Source: JABWBR01 sp036741235 (GTDB lineage Bacteria > Bacteroidota > Bacteroidia > Chitinophagales > Saprospiraceae). From it: 5,152 bases of DNA. This document shows, in pieces, positions 1-5,152 of this stretch (the stretch's first letter is position 1; each line of letters starts with the position of its first letter). Made by a program: the position numbers and the translations under genes. The stretch spans positions 1 through 5,152 of the forward strand of contig DAINSQ010000252.1 of assembly GCA_036741235.1 (NCBI GenBank), written 5' to 3'. The notes beneath the pieces are model-generated. The model did not search any database. It was not told where the DNA came from and was given only the letters and a program-made list of their open reading frames with translations.

Positions 1-1
1 T

Positions 2-766
2 ACGCCGTTGACCGACCCAAAGTTTGTCAACCTGTCGTTTTTCGGCCCGTTGCATACGCCCAACACTACGATCTACACCAACTTCCGTCGTGGAGCTCAC
101 ATTCGCCGTAGCTCGCAGCACGATATCTACAACTCGGCCCTTGTGGGGTTCCCCACTGCGCTTCGCCTGGAAAGCAGCAATAGTATTAACGCTTTTCTCA
201 ACGGCGACCTCAACCTGAAAAACAACATTTGGAGTGGCTCTATTGACTCTACCAGTACCAATTACCAGGCTGTACTTACGCAATTGACAGCTACTGGTAA
301 TACTGTAGTCAACGGCCCGGCCGACTTAATGGTCGCCAACCCATATGCTATTGTCAACCCGGATTTCCGTCCCCAGACCGGCTCTCCACTGCTCAGCGGC
401 GCCGATGCGGGTATCTATGCCGATCCGTTCTACACTGCTGTAACTTTCCGCGGCGCTTTCGGTGCTAATAGCGACTGGGACAAGTGCTGGACCGAATGGG
501 ATCCCGAAAATGCCGATTATAGCACGGCGCCCATCGACTATGTAGCTGCCTTCAGCGCATTCGGCAGCCAGGTCACGAACAACATTGTAGCATTCACAGC
601 TCCGGCGGGTTCAGGCCTTACTTATGCCTGGGATTTCGGCGATTTCACTACATCTACTCAAGCCAACCCCGTCCATGTATACCAGGCTTTGGGTACTTAC
701 AATGTCAGCTTGTTTATCACCACGGCTCGCGGTTGTACCAAAACAATTACGGGTACTGTTAACATT
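2..766 (+). repeat. Intragenic module repeat, copy A (partial)
   Basis: This segment encodes the end of the first beta-helix-like domain and its PKD domain. It matches copy B at 1490-2263 at a constant offset of 1488 bases (496 codons) through residue 166. In a hand alignment of residues 1-166 against 497-662 I count 35 differences, about 79% identity, with no gaps. Conserved blocks include RRGAHIRRSS, VGFPTALRLESSNSINAFL, STSTNYQAVLTQL and SDWDKCWTEWDP. The DNA differs at many synonymous sites, and exact runs reach only about 20 bases, so the duplication is not recent. The 5' part of this module lies outside the window. Confidence 0.9.
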
Positions 767-2545
767 ACCTCTGGCACGCCCGAAATTGCTGTAAACAACG
801 ACATCACTACCAATACGACCTGGGACAACAACAACATTTACCGCCTTACCGGCTCTACTTGCATTTATGTGCGCAACGGCGCTACGCTGACCATTGAGCC
901 GGGTACTATCATCAAAGGCGACCCATCGGCATTGGTCATCACCAGAGGTTCCAGGATCATCGCCGACGGTACGGCTGAGCAGCCTATCGTCTTTACTTCT
1001 GCACAACCTGCCGGTGAGCGTGCTGCCGGCGACTGGGGCGGTTTGATCATTCTGGGCAACGCGCCCATCAACACGCCTGGCGGACAGTCGGTTGTTGAAG
1101 GCGGTTGCGACCCCGTATTGGCTACCTACGGCGGCACTGACCCAGCCGACAACTCCGGTATTTTGCGCTACGTGCGCGTTGAATTTGCCGGTATTGCCTT
1201 CCAGCCCAACAACGAGTTGAACTCGTTTACTTTTGGCGGCGTAGGTACCGGAACGGTAATTGAACACGTACAATCGAGCTTCGGCGGCGACGACGCCCTG
1301 GAGTGGTTCGGCGGTACGGTTAACGGCAAATACCTCATCGCTTACAAGACGGTAGACGATATGTTCGACACCGACTTCGGCTACAATGGCAAAAACCAGT
1401 TTGTACTGGGCATCAGCGATCCCAATATCGCTGACATCTCGGGCTCTAACGGTTTTGAGTCGGACAACGACGGATCGGGCACTGCCAATACCCCGTTGAC
1501 TGACCCGAAATTCGTCAATGTATCTATTTTTGGTCCCAAGCAGACGGCTGCTACTACCATCAACAGCAACTTCCGCCGCGGCGCACACATTCGTCGCAGC
1601 TCTTCGCACGATATCTACAACTCGGCTATCGTAGGTTTCCCCACTGCGCTGCGTTTGGAGAGCAGCAACAGCATTAACGCTTTCCTTGGCGGCGACCTCG
1701 AATTGACCGCCAACATCTGGAGCGGCACGATTGACTCGACCAGTACTAATTACCAGGCTGTACTTACACAGCTTGCCACTTACAATAATACGCTGGTTAA
1801 TGGTCCGGCCGATCTATTGGTAGGCGATCCCTATTCGATTGACAACCCTGATTTCCGCCCGCAGGCCGGCTCTCCGCTGCTCAGCGGCGTTGATGCAAGC
1901 ATTTATGGCGACAACTTCTTCACAACTGTTGATTATCGCGGCGCTTTCGGTTCCAATAGCGATTGGGACAAGTGCTGGACAGAGTGGGATCCCAACAATG
2001 CCGACTATAGCATTTCGCCGCTCAATTACTTCGCCAATCGCCCCGATGCATTCAACTATTCGCAAAACGGGGCAACGGTTATCTTCGCCGCTCCTGCAGG
2101 TGATTTTGACTACCACTGGGATTTCGGCCTGCCCGGCGACAGTGACGTTTCTACGTCGGCCAATCCGACATTTGTATATCCGGCATCCGGTGAATACACT
2201 GTCACGCTCATCGTTACCAATGCCCGCGGCTGTGCGACCGAAATTACTGAAACGTTCAACATTACCACTAGCGTAAAAGACATCGAAGGCCTCAGCTACA
2301 TCAGCGTATTTCCGAACCCCACTTCGGGCGACGCCACGCTGGACCTCCGCCTCGATCAACAACTGTATGGCGAAGTAGCGCTTTACGACGTAACAGGCCG
2401 TCTGGTATTCCGCCACGATCAGCAGTTTGAACTTGGTCAGAATCAGATCACGCTGCCTACGGGCAATTTGGCCAACGGCATCTATATGGTTCGCCTGATG
2501 GCAGAAAACGGCGTAAAAACGCTGAAACTGCGCATTGAGAAATAA
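2..2545 (+). CDS. Modular T9SS-exported surface protein with beta-helix-like and PKD domains (5'-truncated)
   Basis: This is the C-terminal part of a large secreted or cell-surface protein; residue 1 is taken as the TTG codon at position 8. The reading frame is open to the window edge. That TTG is not a start: it sits in a TPLTDPKFVN segment that recurs inside the protein at residues 495-504. In order, the window shows the end of a beta-helix-like domain (to about residue 166), a PKD domain (about 180-253, WDFGD at 208-212), a complete beta-helix-like domain (about 258-662, with GDWGGL at 341-346), a second PKD domain (about 676-752, WDFG at 704-707), and a T9SS sorting domain (about 764-845). 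The signal peptide must lie upstream. From the family, the protein should cross the inner membrane by Sec and the outer membrane by T9SS, with the tail removed and the product attached or released. I infer an adhesive or structural role; no catalytic motif is evident. A terminator hairpin follows 37 bases after the stop. Confidence 0.93.
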   Translation, partial: TPLTDPKFVNLSFFGPLHTPNTTIYTNFRRGAHIRRSSQHDIYNSALVGFPTALRLESSNSINAFLNGDLNLKNNIWSGSIDSTSTNYQAVLTQLTATGNTVVNGPADLMVANPYAIVNPDFRPQTGSPLLSGADAGIYADPFYTAVTFRGAFGANSDWDKCWTEWDPENADYSTAPIDYVAAFSAFGSQVTNNIVAFTAPAGSGLTYAWDFGDFTTSTQANPVHVYQALGTYNVSLFITTARGCTKTITGTVNITSGTPEIAVNNDITTNTTWDNNNIYRLTGSTCIYVRNGATLTIEPGTIIKGDPSALVITRGSRIIADGTAEQPIVFTSAQPAGERAAGDWGGLIILGNAPINTPGGQSVVEGGCDPVLATYGGTDPADNSGILRYVRVEFAGIAFQPNNELNSFTFGGVGTGTVIEHVQSSFGGDDALEWFGGTVNGKYLIAYKTVDDMFDTDFGYNGKNQFVLGISDPNIADISGSNGFESDNDGSGTANTPLTDPKFVNVSIFGPKQTAATTINSNFRRGAHIRRSSSHDIYNSAIVGFPTALRLESSNSINAFLGGDLELTANIWSGTIDSTSTNYQAVLTQLATYNNTLVNGPADLLVGDPYSIDNPDFRPQAGSPLLSGVDASIYGDNFFTTVDYRGAFGSNSDWDKCWTEWDPNNADYSISPLNYFANRPDAFNYSQNGATVIFAAPAGDFDYHWDFGLPGDSDVSTSANPTFVYPASGEYTVTLIVTNARGCATEITETFNITTSVKDIEGLSYISVFPNPTSGDATLDLRLDQQLYGEVALYDVTGRLVFRHDQQFELGQNQITLPTGNLANGIYMVRLMAENGVKTLKLRIEK
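545..766 (+). other. PKD domain 1
   Basis: Residues about 180-253 have the PKD pattern: APAGSGLTYAWDFGD (198-212), then ANPVHVY (219-225), then GTYNVSLFITTARGC (229-243). The core YxWDFGD, the P-x-H-x-Y strand and the TYxVxL strand are typical. PKD domains are immunoglobulin-like beta-sandwiches, common as spacers or binding modules in exported proteins. Confidence 0.88.
779..1993 (+). other. Complete beta-helix-like domain of module 2
   Basis: Residues about 258-662 resemble a domain I recall from many Bacteroidota exported proteins of unknown function. It opens with TWDNNNIYRL and NGATLTIEPGTIIKGD, then IIADGTAEQPIVFTS, then GDWGGLIILGNAPIN (341-355), YGGTDPADNSG (from 374), FGGDDALEWFGGTVN (425-439), DDMFDTDFGYNG (450-461) and FESDNDGSG (483-491). 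Short hydrophobic strands alternating with Gly, Asn and Asp turns suggest a right-handed parallel beta-helix; that fold is inferred from pattern only. Cysteines fall at 285, 367 and 656. The clustered acidic residues might bind calcium, which is a guess. Confidence 0.7.
1490..2263 (+). repeat. Intragenic module repeat, copy B
   Basis: This is the second copy of the segment at 2-766, covering the end of the complete beta-helix-like domain and the second PKD domain. Identity to copy A is high up to WDKCWTEWDP (residues 653-662) and falls sharply in the PKD domain. There the WDFG motif, the ANP triplet, the final ARGC and the following NIT are retained, but small insertions and deletions occur, including three extra residues after WDFG. 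Confidence 0.9.
2033..2263 (+). other. PKD domain 2
   Basis: Residues about 676-752 show AAPAGDFDYHWDFG (694-707), then SANPTFVYPASGEYTVTLIV (717-736), then ARGC (739-742). It is the counterpart of the first PKD domain but clearly more diverged from it than the neighbouring beta-helix-like segments are from each other. It is joined to the C-terminal sorting domain by a short linker beginning at residue 756. Confidence 0.9.
2297..2542 (+). other. T9SS type A C-terminal sorting domain
   Basis: The last 80 or so residues match the Por secretion system tail (type A). SVFPNPTSGDATL begins at residue 766, followed by GEVALYDVTGRLV (788-800), ITLPTGNLANGIYMVRL (814-830) and the terminal KTLKLRIEK (837-845). 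The FPNPxxG opening, the LYDxxGRxV strand, the LxxGIYxVRL strand and the basic KxxK end are the diagnostic features. In this system the domain directs the protein through the outer-membrane translocon and is usually cleaved. Confidence 0.96.
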
Positions 2546-2582
2546 AATAGTTGTTTTGTATTAGTATCCGATCTCTCTGATT

Positions 2583-2623
2583 CAGACGGCTGGGCAGTTC
2601 GCTGCCCGGCCGTCTGTGTTTTT
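2583..2623 (+). terminator. Rho-independent terminator of the surface-protein gene
   Basis: A 15-bp stem (2583-2597 with 2602-2616) encloses a TTCG tetraloop at 2598-2601 and is followed by TGTTTTT. The only non-Watson-Crick pair is T2591 with G2608. This is a stable U-G wobble in the + strand transcript but would be an A/C mismatch in the - strand transcript, which supports the + assignment. The stem begins 37 bases after the stop codon. Confidence 0.9.
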
Positions 2624-2661
2624 GTGGGGTGCTACCCCCTTTAAAGCAATCTACAAACAAC

Positions 2662-2691
2662 AAGAGGCGACCCGTTGCCGGATCGCCTCTT
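2662..2691 (-). terminator. Rho-independent terminator of katG
   Basis: In the - strand sense, 2691-2679 pairs with 2674-2662 as a 13-bp stem around a GCAA tetraloop of the GNRA class (2678-2675). The position opposite A2682/C2671 is a U-G wobble in the katG transcript but an A/C mismatch in the + strand transcript. The downstream tract on the - strand (GTTGTTTGTAG) is only moderately T-rich. The hairpin starts 27 bases after the katG stop. Because T-rich sequence also follows on the + side, weak bidirectional activity is possible. Confidence 0.78.
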
Positions 2692-2718
2692 TGATTTTGC
2701 TTATTTATCGCAATAATA

Positions 2719-4968
<2,250 letters not shown>

Positions 4969-5063
4969 AATACAAGTGAATGATTAATTGTTGTGCTAAT
5001 TAAAAGTCTAAAATAGGGAAAATTGTTTAGCTGAGGTACTTTTTTAGGAGAAGAAAAGGGAAT
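4969..5063 (-). promoter_or_regulatory. katG leader and probable promoter region
   Basis: This AT-rich stretch directly upstream of katG is the only place its promoter could lie within the window, apart from the tandem array beyond it. No Shine-Dalgarno sequence precedes the ATG (the last bases are CACTTGTATT), which is common in Bacteroidota. One weak match to the phylum's -7 element TAnnTTTG is TATTTTAG at 5015-5008 on the - strand, with one mismatch. I see no convincing -33 TTG at the right distance, so the exact promoter is unresolved. Confidence 0.4.
4984..5003. promoter_or_regulatory. Inverted repeat TTAATT-N8-AATTAA, possible operator
   Basis: Perfect 6-base arms (4984-4989 and 4998-5003) are separated by 8 bases and centred about 25 bases upstream of the katG start. 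Peroxide-response genes are commonly controlled by OxyR or PerR/Fur-type proteins, but this does not match the PerR box well. In such AT-rich sequence it could be chance. Confidence 0.25.
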
Positions 5064-5152
5064 GTTGTGGGTTGTCGGTTATCGGTTGTGGGTTAGCAGT
5101 TGTAGGTTGTAGGTTGTAGGTTGTAGGTTGTAGGTTGTAGGTTGTAGGTTGT
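5064..5152. repeat. 7-bp tandem repeat array, unit GTTGTAG
   Basis: Twelve full heptamers plus five bases run in register to the window edge. The first five units (5064-5098) are degenerate: GTTGTGG, GTTGTCG, GTTATCG, GTTGTGG and GTTAGCA. From 5099 to 5152 every unit is exactly GTTGTAG. All units keep the leading GTT. The array has no plausible coding role, is strongly G/T-rich on the + strand, and ends about 95 bases upstream of katG. Its true length is unknown because it leaves the window. Confidence 0.97.

Larger units (their letters stand above)
2546..2718. other. Convergent intergenic region
   Basis: This 173-base gap lies between the two stop codons. It contains a terminator hairpin for each gene and, between them, a minor 5-bp hairpin (GGGGT / ACCCC, 2626-2638) that overlaps neither. 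I find no credible small ORF: an open frame of 68 codons on the - strand (2457-2663) runs back over the end of the surface-protein gene and has no recognisable product. Confidence 0.8.

Noticed and set aside
8..10. TTG as the start codon of the surface-protein gene
   Set aside because: The frame is open upstream, and the same TPLTDPKFVN context recurs mid-protein at residues 495-504, so this codon encodes an internal leucine.
611..1609. A 332-codon open frame on the - strand inside the surface-protein gene
   Set aside because: It lies wholly antisense to a well-supported gene with recognisable domains, and its translation is a compositional shadow without any family motif.
1814..2416. A 200-codon open frame on the - strand over the second PKD and sorting domains
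   Set aside because: It is antisense to clear PKD and T9SS coding sequence and shows no recognisable domain.
2626..2638. GGGGT-GCT-ACCCC hairpin between the two terminators, as a third terminator
   Set aside because: The stem is only 5 bp with a 3-base loop and lacks a proper T-tract; two stronger terminators flank it.
5002..5047. AAAAGTCTAAAA and ACTTTTTTAG as arms of a hairpin upstream of katG
   Set aside because: The arms pair only as separate A/T-rich 6-mers with inconsistent register and a long loop, as expected by chance in this composition.
5064..5152. Heptamer array as a CRISPR or telomere-like sequence
   Set aside because: The units are contiguous 7-mers without spacers, so not CRISPR, and GTTGTAG is not a known telomere repeat; slippage-derived simple repeat is the plainest reading.

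Overview
The window holds two convergent genes and looks like Bacteroidota (Bacteroidetes) DNA. The strongest sign is a C-terminal type IX secretion (T9SS) sorting domain at the end of the left gene, because T9SS is essentially confined to that phylum. The AT-rich leader of the right gene, which has no Shine-Dalgarno sequence, fits the same phylum. Genus cannot be settled from this sequence.

Left (about 2-2545, + strand): the 3' part of a large modular surface or secreted protein whose 5' end lies outside the window. It is built from a repeated module of about 496 codons, made of a beta-helix-like domain followed by a PKD domain. The window shows the end of one module, one complete module, and then the T9SS sorting domain. 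The copies are about 79% identical in protein over the shared part of the beta-helix-like domain, but the PKD domains have diverged much more.

Middle (2546-2718): a short convergent intergenic region with two rho-independent-type hairpins, one for each gene. In each hairpin the single non-Watson-Crick position is a G-U pair only in the transcript of its own gene, which assigns the strands.

Right (2719-4968, - strand): a complete, intact catalase-peroxidase gene, katG, with all expected active-site residues. Upstream of it (4969-5063) is an AT-rich leader with a small inverted repeat. A 7-bp tandem repeat array (5064-5152) then runs off the window edge, perfect at the edge and degenerate toward katG.

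The two genes show no evident functional link: one is exported and probably a surface adhesin or structural protein, the other is a peroxide-detoxifying enzyme. I see no mobile element, CRISPR array, tRNA or rRNA, and nothing that amounts to a new biological system. The most notable items are the long-period protein module duplication, the heptamer array and the paired strand-specific terminators.
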